Source: Xenopus tropicalis (lineage: Eukaryota > Chordata > Amphibia > Anura > Pipidae). From it: DNA of 64,000 nt. The position numbers were made by a program, and so were the translations under genes. This document shows positions 37,225-48,870 of this stretch, in pieces (positions within the stretch are counted from its first letter, which is position 1; each line of letters starts with the position of its first letter). The stretch is taken from NCBI RefSeq assembly GCF_000004195.4, contig NC_030679.2, forward strand, positions 18,364,712 through 18,428,711, in the 5' to 3' direction. The notes under the pieces were generated by a model. It was given only the letters and a program-made list of their open reading frames with translations, was not told the origin of the DNA and searched no databases.

Positions 37225-38045
37225 TGGGATGTTCTTTTGTCCCATAAAAACAATCAGCGCACCAGAGGCTCCCCCTTTAGATTAGAGCAGGGGTCAGGAA
37301 CCTTTTTGGCTGAGAGAGCCATAAACACCACATATTTTAAAATGTAATTCCGTGAGAGCCATACAATATGTTTGGCCACGGATGCTGCGGGGCAAGGTAG
37401 GATGGGTCCCGAGGATGCGGATGCGATGCAGAAGAGGGTGTAGCCTGCGCTTGGCAGATAGAAGACGTGTTCAAAGGCTTAGAACACGTCTTCTATCCGC
37501 CGAGCACAGGGGCAGGGTAGGGTGGGTGCCAAGGATGCCGGATGCGATGCTGAGGAGGGCGTGGTCTGCGCTTGGCGGATATAAGACGTGTTAAGGCTTA
37601 GAACACGTCTTCTATCCGGCGAGCGCAGGCCACGCCCCCGTTATTTTTTTATTAAAGATTTGGCAGTGAGCCAGATGCAGCCATCAAAAGAGCCACATCT
37701 GGCTCCCGAACCATAGGTTCCCTACCCCTGGATTAGAGCAACGGAGCTTCCATTTGAAGCAGCGTAGGGGGTTTTTCACTGTGAGGGCAGTGAGGTTGGG
37801 GAATGCTCTTCCTAGTGATGGTGTAATGGCAGATTCTGTTAATGCCTTTAGGAGAGGCCTGGATGAGTTCTGGAACAAGCATAGTACCCAAGGCTATTGT
37901 GATACTAAAATCTACAGTTAGTATTGATGTTGGTATATATAGTCTATGTATGTGAGTGATAGGTATAATTTTGTGTGTGCTGGGTTTTATATGGAAAAGC
38001 TAAACTTGATGGACTCTGGACTTTTTTCAACCGTATGTAACTATA
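37225..38045 (+). mobile_element. CR1-like LINE 3' fragment, split by a hAT insertion
   Basis: Before the insertion it reads CCCATAAAAACAATCAGCGC...CTTTAGATTAGAG and after it AGCTTCCATTTGAAGCAGCG. This matches, uninterrupted, the complement of 38700-38830 in the long LINE copy. It runs on through TGATGGACTCTGGACTTTTTTCAACC to the 3' end. Confidence 0.85.
37288..37730. mobile_element. hAT-like MITE inserted in the CR1 fragment
   Basis: Inverted ends CAGGGGTCAGGAACC and GGTTCCCTACCCCTG. GATTAGAG flanks both sides exactly (37280-37287, 37731-37738). Inside, a block of about 120 bp is repeated (about 37374-37507 and 37507-37629). Each copy carries a hairpin of AGAAGACGTGTT type with GAACACGTCTTCT. 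Confidence 0.9.
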
Positions 38046-38389
38046 TATGAATTATTCTGAAAGTATAGAATCATATTAAAACTCAATACAAAATACTGGA
38101 CCATTAGTCAATAAGATGGTGCCAGATCATGAATAAATCTGAAAAAGCGTGCTATCATCATTTATTTACCTTTTGAACTCCATGTTCATAAAAAAAATCA
38201 TAGTAAGTCTTTTATATAACAAATACAATTCTTTGAAAAGCAGTACTTTACCCTATCAGGAGTACCTAGGAGTTAGTTCAGGCTCCATTTCTGTCAGTTA
38301 GGGGGATCCTCATAGAGAGACAACTAGCCTTTCATTTTCACCTTTTCCCATTACTTGTGACATGGCAAACAGTGTGTTTTTTGCATCTT
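38046..38389. other. Non-coding stretch, nothing recognised
   Basis: Short spacer between two CR1 copies. Confidence 0.4.
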
Positions 38390-41064
38390 ACACCGTTCTC
38401 TGCAATTACATAGTTACATAGTTACATAGTTACATAGTTACATAGGGTTGAAAAAAGACCAGTGTCCATCAAGTTCAACCCATCCAAGTAAACCCAGCAC
38501 ACTTAACCCACACCTACCAATCTATACACTCACATACATACACTATATATACAACCACTAGTACTAACTGTAGATATTAGTATCACAATAGCCTTGGATA
38601 TTCTGATTGATCAAGAACTCATCCAGGCCCCTCTTAAAGGCATTAACAGAATCTGCCATTACCACATCACTAGGAAGGGCATTCCATAACCTCACTGCCC
38701 TCGCCGTGAAAAACCACCTACGCTGCTTCAAATGGAAGCTCCTTTCCTCTAATCTAAAGGGGTGACCTCTGGTGCGCTGATTGTTTTTATGGGAAAAAAG
38801 AACATCCCCCAACTGCCTATAATCCCCTCTAATGTACTTGTACAGAGTAATCATGTCCCCTCGCAAGCGCCTCTTTTCCAGAGAGAACAACCCCAACCTC
38901 GACAGTCTCACCTCATAGTTTAAATCTTCCATCCCCTTAACCAGTTTAGTTGCACGTCTCTGCACTTTCTCCAGCTCATTAATATCTTTCTTAAGGACTG
39001 GAGCCCAAAACTGAACTGCATACTCAAGGTGAGGCCTTACCAGGGACCTATAAAGGGGCAAAATTATGTTCTCATCCCTTGAGTCAATGCCCTTTTTTAT
39101 ACAAGACAGCACTTTATTTGCTTTAGTAGCCACAGAATGACACTGCCTGGCATTAGACAACTTGTTATCAACAAAAACCCCTAGATCCTTCTCCATTAAG
39201 GAAACCCCCAACACACTCCCATTCAGAAGATAGTTTGCGTTTATATTATTTCTACCAAAGTGCATAACTTTGCACTTATCAACATTGAACCTCATTTTCC
39301 AGTTTGCTGCCCAGTTATCTAATTTTGTCAAATCGCTCTGCAAAGCGGCAGCATCCTGCATGGAACTTATAGTTTTGCACAATTTAGTGTCATCAGCAAA
39401 AATAGAAACAGTACTGTCTATGCCCACCTCCAGGTCATTAATAAACAAGTTAAAAAGCAAAGGCCCAAGGACTGACCCCTGCGGTACTCCACTAACCACA
39501 CTGGTCCAATTAGAAAATGTTCCATTTACAACCACTCTTTGTACTCTATCCTTCAGCCAGTTCTCTATCCAATTACAAATATTATGTTCTAGGCCAATAT
39601 TCCTTAATTTGATCATTAACCTTCTGTGAGGTACTGTATCAAACGCTTTAGCAAAGTCCAAGTAGATGACATCAACTGCCATTCCAGCATCAAGGTTCCT
39701 GCTCACCTCCTCATAAAAGGCGACTAAATTAGTCTGGCAAGATCTGTTACGCATAAAACCATGCTGGCACAAACTAATAGTATTGTGAACTGCAATGTAT
39801 TCAAGTACCCTATCCCTTATTACCCCTTCCAAAAGTTTTCCTACTACTGATGTCAGACTAACAGGCCTATAGTTTTCAGGCTGAGAACGGGATCCCTTTT
39901 TAAATAACGGCACCACATTAGCAATCCGCCAGTCTCTTGGCACCATGCCAGACCTCAATGAATCCTGAAAAATTAAGTGAAGAGGTTTGGCAATCACAGC
40001 GCTCAGCTCATTTAATACCCTGGGATGAATCCCATCCGGCCCTGGACCTTTGTTTACCTTTACATGTTCAAGTCTCTTTTGAATTTCCTCCCGAGTGACC
40101 CATGCGTCAGTAGCTAAATTACTAGAACTGGGCATATTACAAGGGAAGCCTTCATTATCTGGCTCCTCAGATGTATAGACAGATGAAAAATAAGAGTTCA
40201 AAATTTCAGCTTTTTCCCCGTTCTCATCAACCAACTTACCCCCCCGTGATAATAAAGTTCCCACCCCTTCTTGCTTCATTTTTTTACTATTCACATAATT
40301 AAAAAATAATTTAGGATTCTTTTTACTCCTAGCTGCAATATCCCTTTCCATTTCTATTTTAGCTTGCTTGATAGCTTTTTTGCATGCTTTATTTGCTTCC
40401 TTGTACCTGATGAAAGTTTCAGCTGTCCCAGCTAACTTGAATGCCCTAAAAGCACGTTTTTTCTTACCAACCTCACCAATAACACTTTTATTCAGCCATA
40501 AAGGTTTTGCTTTGCGATGCCTCTCCTTGCTTACAAGGGGGATATACTGTTGTGTATACCTACAAAGCAATGTTTTAAAGATGTTCCATTTTCCTTCTGT
40601 GTCTAACCCCATGAAAAGCCTTTCCCAGTTGACACATTGCAGAGATGCCCTTATACTGGCAAAGTCTGCACGTCTAAAATTGAGCGTATTAGTTACTCCC
40701 TTATAGAGCTGTCTCTGCAGCATTATCTCAAAGGAGACCATGTTGTGATCACTGTTCCCCAAATGCTCACCCACACAAATGTTAGAGATGAGTTCATTAT
40801 TATTAGATATTACCAGGTCCAAAATAGCGTCATTCCTAGTGGGTTCTTGAACTGCCTGAAATAAAAAGTTGTCATTTAGCATATTTACAAACCTACTAGC
40901 TTTTTCTGACTTAGCCACCCCATTACTCCAGTCAATGTCCGGATAATTAAAGTCCCCCATAACAACAACTTGACCTAGTTTTGAAGCCTCCTCCATTTGC
41001 AACAATAGTTGGGCCTCATCCCCTAGTACCAATAGGTCTTTGTGCTCTAGAATGGACACAGTGT
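38390..41064 (-). mobile_element. CR1-like LINE, 5' truncated, with 3' (ACATAGTT)n tail
   Basis: The 3' end at the left has GTTACATAGTTACATAG repeats, then GGGTTGAAAAAAGACC. The body carries one long open frame with endonuclease and reverse transcriptase motifs. The right boundary lies where the sequence turns into the repeat shared with 35083-35280. Long target duplications are not expected for CR1 and none were seen. Confidence 0.92.
38564..41059 (-). CDS. CR1-type LINE ORF2: partial endonuclease and reverse transcriptase
   Basis: An uninterrupted 831-codon frame. Residues 33-112 are the C-terminal part of the APE-like endonuclease (GDFN at 35-38, SDH at 103-105). The reverse transcriptase spans roughly 335-620, with NYRPVSLTS at 396-404, YLDFAKAFDTVPH at 466-478, GVPQGSVLGPLLF at 524-536 and the catalytic FADD box at 554-557, where most relatives have YADD. 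CR1 ORF2 proteins are usually about 950-1000 residues, so the N-terminal endonuclease part is missing. The frame opens at a GTG and stays open into flanking DNA, so there is no true start. It copies its own RNA by target-primed reverse transcription. With the endonuclease cut short it is probably not mobile by itself. Confidence 0.93.
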   Translation of the reverse strand: MSILEHKDLLVLGDEAQLLLQMEEASKLGQVVVMGDFNYPDIDWSNGVAKSEKASRFVNMLNDNFLFQAVQEPTRNDAILDLVISNNNELISNICVGEHLGNSDHNMVSFEIMLQRQLYKGVTNTLNFRRADFASIRASLQCVNWERLFMGLDTEGKWNIFKTLLCRYTQQYIPLVSKERHRKAKPLWLNKSVIGEVGKKKRAFRAFKLAGTAETFIRYKEANKACKKAIKQAKIEMERDIAARSKKNPKLFFNYVNSKKMKQEGVGTLLSRGGKLVDENGEKAEILNSYFSSVYTSEEPDNEGFPCNMPSSSNLATDAWVTREEIQKRLEHVKVNKGPGPDGIHPRVLNELSAVIAKPLHLIFQDSLRSGMVPRDWRIANVVPLFKKGSRSQPENYRPVSLTSVVGKLLEGVIRDRVLEYIAVHNTISLCQHGFMRNRSCQTNLVAFYEEVSRNLDAGMAVDVIYLDFAKAFDTVPHRRLMIKLRNIGLEHNICNWIENWLKDRVQRVVVNGTFSNWTSVVSGVPQGSVLGPLLFNLFINDLEVGIDSTVSIFADDTKLCKTISSMQDAAALQSDLTKLDNWAANWKMRFNVDKCKVMHFGRNNINANYLLNGSVLGVSLMEKDLGVFVDNKLSNARQCHSVATKANKVLSCIKKGIDSRDENIILPLYRSLVRPHLEYAVQFWAPVLKKDINELEKVQRRATKLVKGMEDLNYEVRLSRLGLFSLEKRRLRGDMITLYKYIRGDYRQLGDVLFSHKNNQRTRGHPFRLEERSFHLKQRRWFFTARAVRLWNALPSDVVMADSVNAFKRGLDEFLINQNIQGYCDTNIYS

Positions 41065-41262
41065 GACTGTGTTCTGCAATGCTGTCTTCTTGAGGGGTTG
41101 GCTGGGGAAGGCATGCAGGCTTTCATTTGGACTCCCACATCTTATGGGTCATAAATGGACGCTAGGGTGCTCCATTGGGCTGTGGGTGCAACCAGGACTG
41201 TATTTATTTATAGACCGCCATGGGCTCTTGCCTAGGCCAGCAGTTTTAGGATGTGACTCTAA
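41065..41262. repeat. Second copy of the 35083-35280 repeat
   Basis: Same blocks in the same order. It directly abuts the 5' end of the CR1 copy, so the LINE probably inserted into or beside it. Confidence 0.65.
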
Positions 41263-41815
41263 AAAAGAAATGCTAAAAAATGATCCCAGCCGACTCTTAA
41301 TTCTTAAGAACTTGCATCCCAGCCTTTGATAAATGAGCCCTTATTTGCTACAATGTTTTTATGATGCATTTTGATTTCTCTTTCAGCAGGATGACAGGGA
41401 AGATGAAGTGGACAATTTCCTGCTTTTGAAACACAGGCAATGAATTTTACCACTGTCTGAAGTTATGGGAACAGGTCAGGGGCGACATTCCTTCTTGGTG
41501 AGTAGAAGCTGAGTAGAAGTGTTTAAAAAAAATGTGGTTTTAATTCTGTTAAAAAAACAAATTTTTATTGCTCAGATGACCAGAAGGTAAGTCATTGTTT
41601 TTCCCCTTAGTTAGAAGAGTTAAAAACAGCCTCACTGAGCATCATTACTATTAGAGAACCAGGAATGTGGGTAAGGGGGGTTGCTGTTGTTTATTTGTGT
41701 AAAGTAAAATAAAGCTGTGGCACAAACTGCATGGAAATGTGTATATATTATGGTGCATAAGCATTTATCTGCAAATAAGTTATATGCCTCTCATATACAG
41801 GAAAATTGTGCTTGC
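41263..41815. other. Non-coding stretch, nothing recognised
   Basis: No exon or repeat picked out. Confidence 0.4.
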
Positions 41816-41920
41816 AAGAATAAGCCTTTGGTCGACTATTGGTCGCCGGAAAGATCATTCGCCTCGTGGATCCACCATACACGCACTGAATATTGTACAA
41901 AATGAGGTTTCATCACCTAA
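41816..41920. repeat. Decayed piece of the TCGTACGAAA hairpin family
   Basis: GGTCGACTATTGGTCGCC, CCACCATACACGCACTGAATATTGTAC and AATGAGGTTTC resemble the element at the start of the window. Confidence 0.45.
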
Positions 41921-44003
41921 CTTACCTACTTCATTAAAATGCATAGACTTGTTACCCATAGTCTTCCGATATCTGTTCAAAGCAGTGGAGCAGGGAGCTC
42001 AGCAGAGGGGTGGGGCATGGCCCAGGCAATCATGGCCAAGAGATGTTGGGAACACTTTAGATCTGGATTGGCATTTCTAGACTGACTATGCACCTCTCTC
42101 CATCCTGCTCAGGCATCACATGGGCTGATGGTCTTCAGTTTCATACAGGCTAAATAGAATGCTGATATCTGCCAATGTATGGAACCTAAGGAGAATTTCC
42201 ATAACTTCATACCTTACTTCATAAATCAAATTTCTCAATTAACAATGAAATCTATTTGTTAATTGATTTGTGCCCCCTTTCGTTCTACAGAGCAGTTTAG
42301 GGCAGTCTGTACTCCTCTAAATAAGGCTTAACTACAGTTCCATGTTGGGGGGGGGGGAGGGTGGCACAGGTAGAAAATCCATATAAAAAGCATACTATAA
42401 TGCCTCTGCTTAGGCAAGCAATACAGCACCTTCTGTTCATGTGTATATAAGCAAAGAGCACAACTTTTTTTAAGTTATAGCCTCTTGCTTTGGTTTCTAA
42501 ATGGTTCAGCTACACCTACTAGGGGTGCACAAAGGAAGCTGGGGGCGGTCTCACCTGGCCAGAAAAGGTTGAGATTTGGGCTGAAAGTCTGTGTGCTATC
42601 CTAAATACTACTAAATGTCACCTAGCAGCCTGAAAACACCTCAAACTTACACACAAACCACTACCATCTAGGCTCTGACCCGACAGACATACTGCGGACT
42701 GGGTGGGCATGATATTTTGATAGCTATTTAAATCTCCTGCCTAGACCTGGGGACCTGTGTTTTTGAGGAGTGACACTTATTTAAGCCACCCTCAGTCACC
42801 TGCAGTAACAGGTCCATCACCCGCTGTCAGTAATTTGTACCACAAATCTATTTTACTTTATTGAAATGCATAAAATTATCACCCAAATTCCTCTGTGGTT
42901 TGTCTGAAGCAGTGGAGCATGCCAGTAGGGTAAAACTGGGGTTGATCGTAGATGGGGCCAGTGCAGAACAGTCCGGGGACGGGCAGATGTGGCCAAGATG
43001 CACACAGATCCCTTTTTCTTTCTCCTAGTTGGCATCTCTGAGTCCCCAGTGTAGGTATGGCCCCGTGGTATTCTTTCCCCTTAGAATCCTACCACCATAG
43101 GACTTGGTGCCCTTCCCACAAATCCAGGCCTCTGAGTAACACAGAACTGGAATATTGACTGTACCCCAGTCGCAGGGCAAGAGCAAGACTTGGCAAGTCT
43201 GCACTGGTCAGCGGGGGTAGAAATATTGGGAAGAGTCAATTAAATGTGCTCTGCATCTGGCTCACTAGCTTCAGTTGGGTAGGCTTGCCCTAATTCAACA
43301 TACGTTGTTACAATCTGGAGGTCTTGTGGAAGGCAAGAATAATACTGGATGTCATTTTAACATTCTTTCATTAGAATATATTTGGACTGCTGCACACGCC
43401 TTGCATGTTCCTGGGTGTTTTTACAGGTGTGTGCGTGTTTCATTTTGGGGAAAGTTTCTGGGTGCCGTAAGAGAGGCTTATTTCACAGAAAGGATTAGCG
43501 AGAGTTCAGTAACTGCCAGGCAAGCTGCACACTTGCCGGGGGCATTTGGCTGCTCTACAGGATAAATGAGTCACCTCTCTGCCTCGCTGCCATGAGAAAT
43601 AAATAAATTTACACAGACCATTTATAATTCGTCAGCAAGCCGACGAAAAATATCATTCTTTGTCCGTCTGTCCAGAACTGTAAATAATTTCTAGTGACTG
43701 GGTTCGAGAATAAGAGGCTATTCTGAATCTGGTACTTCCAGGGAAGGGCTGGCCAGAATAAGTTAATTATTGCCTTAAATGAACCATGGGGTAAAGAAAA
43801 AATATACCCTAGATATAAGCTGGGTTCAATGGCAAATTCCTATCCCTTAAATAGACTGTAAGTTAGAAGGGAATAGCAGGGCTGCTTTATGGTAGTGATG
43901 AGCCTCTGGCAAAGACTTCTTCAGAGGTGTTTCAGAAATGAAACAAGGCGAGACACTTGCTCCAGGTGGCGCTTTACTAGAAGTGGCAAAAAGTCAACCT
44001 TCA
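41921..44003. other. Non-coding stretch with weak internal duplication
   Basis: AAATGCATA..., then AAGCAGTGGAGCA and ATGGCCAAGA, recur at about 41937-42055 and 42864-43000. A G run lies at 42347-42357. No exon recognised. Confidence 0.35.
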
Positions 44004-44006
44004 TAA

Positions 44007-44175
44007 CTTTAACAATCCACAACTAAAGTTCTTTTGATTCCTCGGTGGGGGGGGGGGGGGGGGGGGGGGTCACCTGACAAATTGCTACTCCAAGTGGGAG
44101 CATAACATTGGTCTGGACTGCAACTTTTAAGGGTGGATAAAAGAACATTCAATATGTGTGAGGCTAAGGCTGCTG
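44007..44175. repeat. 170-bp segment duplicated at 45770-45922, with long G run
   Basis: TTAACAATCCACAACTAAAG through CTAAGGCTGCTGGG is nearly the same in both places. Here it contains about 25 consecutive G (44046-44070); the other copy has about 9. This copy is bounded by direct repeats of GGCAAAAAGTCAACCTTCATAA (43985-44006, 44176-44197). Confidence 0.85.
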
Positions 44176-44429
44176 GGCAAAAAGTCAACCTTCATAATGA
44201 TTGTGTTTTTCAACCATTCCTGTCATCCCCTTTACTGACTTCCACTGACATGAATGGCCATCAAGTTGCCCACTTTGGGTGTCAAAAAGCCTCAATGTGC
44301 AATATATTTGGTGTCTCTCTTTAATGCTTGTCAGAGCAATCCCCTATCCAGAACCTACAAAGGGAGTAGCCTACCAACCTATATATCTAGCTTTCTGTTC
44401 TTTATCTACTGTATGTAACACAAAACTCT

Positions 44430-44815
44430 GCAGCCCAACTAATTCCCTTCAGGATGCAGCATCCTTGCAGCAGGATCTTTACAAACTGACAATCTGGGCC
44501 GCCAAGTGGCAGATAAGATTCAGTGTTGCAAATATGTAAGGTCTTGCACCTGGGATGTAAAAATATTCATCCACTTATATTCTCCAGTGATCAAATGGGA
44601 TATTATTGAATTAGAGAGGGTCCAGAGCAGGGCAACTAAGCTGGTAAAGGGCAGGGGAAGTCTCAGTTATGAAGAAAGTTGGGGTTGTTTACACTGGAGA
44701 AGAGGCACCTAAGGGGGATATGATAACTATAATTCAATATATAAGGGGAATCATATAATAATCTCTCTAATGCTTTGTCTATGAGCAGGTCCTTCCAACT
44801 GACCCACTCCGATTA
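44430..44815 (+). mobile_element. CR1-like LINE fragment with internal deletions
   Basis: CTTCAGGATGCAGCATCCTTGCAGCAGGATCT...CTGGGCCGCCAAGTGGCAGATAAG matches the post-reverse-transcriptase part of the long copy (DLxKLxxWAAxWxMRF). TTGAATTAGAGAGGGTCCAGAGC and GCAACTAAGCTGGTAAAGGG match a later part. The frame is broken. Confidence 0.75.
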
Positions 44816-44850
44816 CAAGAAAGGGCGTTCTGTATAAATATTCAGAAAGA

Positions 44851-44970
44851 GTTTTATCTATCATCTATCTATCTATATCTATGTTTGTATCTAGAAATAT
44901 ATGTAGTTATTTTTCATATATATATATATATCTTTATGTATCTTTCTGTATCTATCTGTCTATCTGGATG
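44851..44970. repeat. Degenerate (TCTA)n / (TA)n microsatellite
   Basis: TCTATCATCTATCTATCTATATC, then TATATATATATC and CTATCTGTCTATC. Confidence 0.75.
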
Positions 44971-45769
44971 AACACCCTTACAAATTTGTGCAAACATTAC
45001 TACACACACACAGATGCTGTTACAGTGAGCTAATATAACCCGTCACTGACCGTGTTTAAGTGGGATTAAGGCAAGGATTAATTTATTTACAGACTCAGCG
45101 CATATTAACCTGTCTGGTGTAAGGAAAGAAAAAGCACTACAGCTGTGGGATCAGTTCAGTTCTGATTTCACCTCTGATCTCCAGGCACCCCTTCATTATC
45201 ATTGATTATTAGGATAACTAATACAGTATATACTGTATATAGGCACAGGTCTGAGAAGCACAGTATTAGATGCTGTATGTGATTTTCAGGCCTATACTGG
45301 CAAATGCCAGAGAAGCTGCTATAAGGCAGTCACTTTTTATTGGGCCCGTGGAGACTGTTTGTTTCGCTGTGTACTTGAAATGCCAGGACCTATTTTGAAA
45401 CTCAGTCAGGGTCTGGATATTGGTCCACGATTAGGAATTTTTTTCTGTGCCTAAAGAAAGTGAAAACTCCAGTTTAGGTTTGATAATGCAGAGTGTCCCA
45501 TTTTAGAGATTGGGGCAATAGAAGTCACATTTTGCCCCAGGTCTATACCATATATATACCATAGCAACCAATTATCAGATAGCATTTACTAGTTCACAAG
45601 TAAATGTTCTGTATTACTAGGCCAGGTGCAAATTTTGTAACTTTTGGAGTACACTCTAGTGCACATGCACCCAGTCCTGTACAAGAAACACTTGGGAGCA
45701 GAACAAAAATGGCATCTCCACACTTTTTAGTAAAGTACCATGGGCTGGTTTGTATTTTATAGAAGAAGT
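44971..45769. other. Non-coding stretch, nothing recognised
   Basis: No exon, hairpin or repeat family identified. Confidence 0.4.
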
Positions 45770-45922
45770 TAACAATCCACAACTAAAGTTCTTTTGATTC
45801 CTCGGTGGGGGGGGTCACCTGACAAATTGCTACTCCAAGTGGGAGCATAACATTGGTCTGGACTGCAACTTTTAAGGGTGGATAAAAGAACATTCAGTAT
45901 GTGTGAGGCTAAGGCTGCTGGG
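45770..45922. repeat. Second copy of the 44007-44175 segment
   Basis: Same orientation, shorter G run, no flanking direct repeats, so this looks like the donor or older copy. Confidence 0.85.
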
Positions 45923-48649
45923 TGCTGAGGATAAGACCCTAGAAAGTGGATGGTGTTTGTCTGTAAGTGTAGCAGGGCACTGGGTGCAGTAGGGAATGGA
46001 ACTAAGGGTAAGAGCAAAATGTGGTTTGAGTAGGCTCTGTCAGTGTGCTGCATGTTCTTATCTAACTGTGAGTTTCATATTTTAACTGCTATTCTGCTGA
46101 TTCACTGGCAAGCAAGGTGATGGGATTCAATGATAAAACACTATCACATATCATGGCTTATTAAAGCCAGATAAACAGTAGTCAGGCTTAGAACATGCTG
46201 TACTTCCCAAAGTTGTAAATTCTAATAGAGTACAGTATCACCATGTGATGCACATATTGTTAAACTCTGACTACAAACTAACCTTTTTTTTATTATATAG
46301 AGGATAATTTACCACCCTGCTGTAATTTATATAGTGCTTAGATGTCACTGAGTTCATTGACCATATATACATTTTTATAGACTTATACATTTTAGTTGGA
46401 GGTACATTATACATTATCATCTACTACAGTAAAATGACCGCTATGTTTTTGTTTGTTTGTGTGGGAGAAAATATGAGGATTGGTGCTTTGGAGTTATATT
46501 TTTATGCATTCATTTCAGGGGATACCTTATTATTGTATTTTACAGTAGGGGGGGACATTATGCCTCCTGCCATTTGACTACTGGGCCTTCTCTCACACAC
46601 ACCCAATTAGACCAACTTAAACATTATTTACCATATGCTGTATGCTCATAAATTGGCACTGGTAAGACTAGGAAATGTTTTGATTCAATTGCAAGTTGCA
46701 CCTAGCACTTACAAAGTGAGGGTTGTGTCACTTCAGGAGCATGCTTTTAAAACTGCATTTGTATTCACTTGTTGAAAGTCTAGTGTGCCTTTTTAATACT
46801 ACTTGCTGTGGGAACCAAGGAGATACCACTAAGTCCAGGCATTGGCAGCTCCAGAGTTCCCCAGAGTCAGTAGGCGAGTTGCGCACCAGAAGAAGCAGGA
46901 TGGATGTACTGTGCAAGAGCATATTTGGACGCAAGTACCATTCTGTCAGTATACACTATCCATCACATCCTTTTTGAATAAGTTGTACTTGAGGATTTGT
47001 TTGTAAATAAGCCCTCAGATCTGCAGACCCTATCTCTATGTAGTTCGTATTGTACCTAATCAAACTACATAGCATCTCCCCTCAACCCCATGTTCTAAAT
47101 AAGTTGAATTCCTTGTATTAAAATCAACAATATTCATTTAACAAAAAGCCTTTTAACATAACACCTGCTTTTATGTGGCATAAAGTTTAGGATTTCTTTG
47201 AGCGTTGTTTCTGTTCAATTAAAAATCGAGTCTATGGGAGAAGGCCTTCCCGTAATTCTGAGCTTTCTGGATATTGGGTTTCTTGGAAAACGTTTCCCAT
47301 ACCTGTAGCTGAAATGACAGAAATTATATATCTTCATCTTGAGACCACTACATGCCCAATTAGTATCGTTCAGTAGACCCCTGGCATTCATATTTTTTTA
47401 GCTGTTTTATCTAGTTACCAGATAGGTGACATGTAGGAGATAAGATGCTGAAAAGTGGAAGGTTTTACGGTGATTTTCAGACATTTTATCAAAAGTTCTT
47501 TGTGGTTTTGCAGTTTTGAGCAGTCTATGCCCAATATTTTGGTCTGTTGGATTTGATGTGTTGGCCTTTAAATCTAAAGTACAGAGTGGTGCATTGGAAA
47601 TGTAGTGGTGTACTGCTGGGAGTTTGTGGCCCATACAATCTCCATAAAACTGTACATATTTGGAATTGGTGCATTTTCAGGGGACTATCCAAATTAGTTA
47701 TTTTTTGATGCATAAAAAAAATTATGTTCTAGATATATGTGTTTATATTAAGGATTTTTTTTAATTTTTTTAAGCCTATATCTTTTTACAGAAAAGCTTA
47801 GGTTGTCCTGAAAAAAATTATATATAGTTTCCTAGGTAATCCAAAATCCCTCCACAGGAAATACCCCTAAAGTAAAGAGCACAATATATTCATAAACAGT
47901 CCATATAAGTACCAGAAGTGCACAGTTGTCTGGTGTAAAAGAGTTAAGGTGACAATGCTGACATTGCATACTTAATACACTAAAGCTGGCTACCTTAGCA
48001 GAAAATGCAGGTGAAATGTTTTTGGTGATGCAGGGAATAAGTAGAACAGTAACTGTTCAGTCCAATACATTTATTAGTCCAATGTATTGCTGCCTGTCAT
48101 ACATGACTAAAATGCCATAGATTTTTTTGCAGCAGAATATAAGATCAGTAAATAACCCCCCCATAAAGATTCGTTTTCAGTTGAATTATATCCATGTCTC
48201 ACATTTTTTAAAATCTAGCCATCGCACAAGCCTACTTGACCCCATAAACAGGAAATGCTTTCTATAATAGCTTTTTATAGGGGGTAAGAAAGAAGAAAAA
48301 GGTTGTGTTTTTCACAGTGATTTTAATTTTTTTAGAATAAAGAATGCAAATCTCTGATGAATCTCAGGATGTTGACCTATTTACACTTCCAAAGCATCAT
48401 CTCTAAGGATCATGGCACATGAGACATATTCTCTGCTTGTGTGAATTCATCCAAAAGACAAACTGCTCAGGTTTGAGCTCTTCCCCACCAGCTGTGAAAC
48501 ATGGCAGCCCTCTGTGCAATATCCCATGACCTGGGTAGTTGCTCAGTTATGTGAAAAGGTTTTTGAAAAAGAACATTATACATTTTTTTTTACATATTAA
48601 AGGAACCATAAATATTTCAGCAATCAGAATGTTATGATGCTTTGTGTAT
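45923..48649. other. Non-coding stretch with a TATGGGA-family fragment
   Basis: Around 47225-47308, GAGTCTATGGGAGAAGGCC...TTTCTGGATATTGGG...TTTCCCATACCTGTAG is one end of the TATGGGA element. A minus-strand AATAAA lies at about 48070-48075. Otherwise nothing recognised. Confidence 0.4.
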
Positions 48650-48725
48650 TCTTGTATCCATTTTTACATAATAGTCAGAAGTTCTATGAAATGTTGCAAG
48701 TCTTCGGGAACCATCTCCAGGTCTG
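48650..48725 (-). other. Candidate cryptic or 3' untranslated exon
   Basis: On the minus strand a long pyrimidine-rich tract (TTTTTGTTTTCATTTTACAG) precedes 48725, a strong splice acceptor. One frame stays open for 19 codons after a split codon, then stops with TAA. Just after the troponin I stop codon the minus strand reads AACCAAGGTAAAT, a plausible donor, so this could be a spliced 3' untranslated exon of that gene. Equally it may be a chance acceptor. Confidence 0.22.
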
Positions 48726-48774
48726 TAAAATGAAAACAAAAACCCTGGTTTAATAATGTCTTATAATCATGTAT

Positions 48775-48870
48775 ATTGGCTTTTGCCAATACTGGTCGCC
48801 TCGTCAAACCACAAGCCTCGTTACGTACGATAATATTGGTGCGTGTATGGCCAGTTTTAGGTGCTAGTGC
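48775..48870. repeat. Decayed piece of the TACGTACGATAATAT hairpin family
   Basis: ACGTACGATAATATTGGTGCGTGTATGGCC resembles 66-100 of the window. Confidence 0.5.

Noticed and set aside
39270..40864. Plus-strand open frames of 75-119 codons
   Set aside because: They are antisense shadows of the LINE reading frame.
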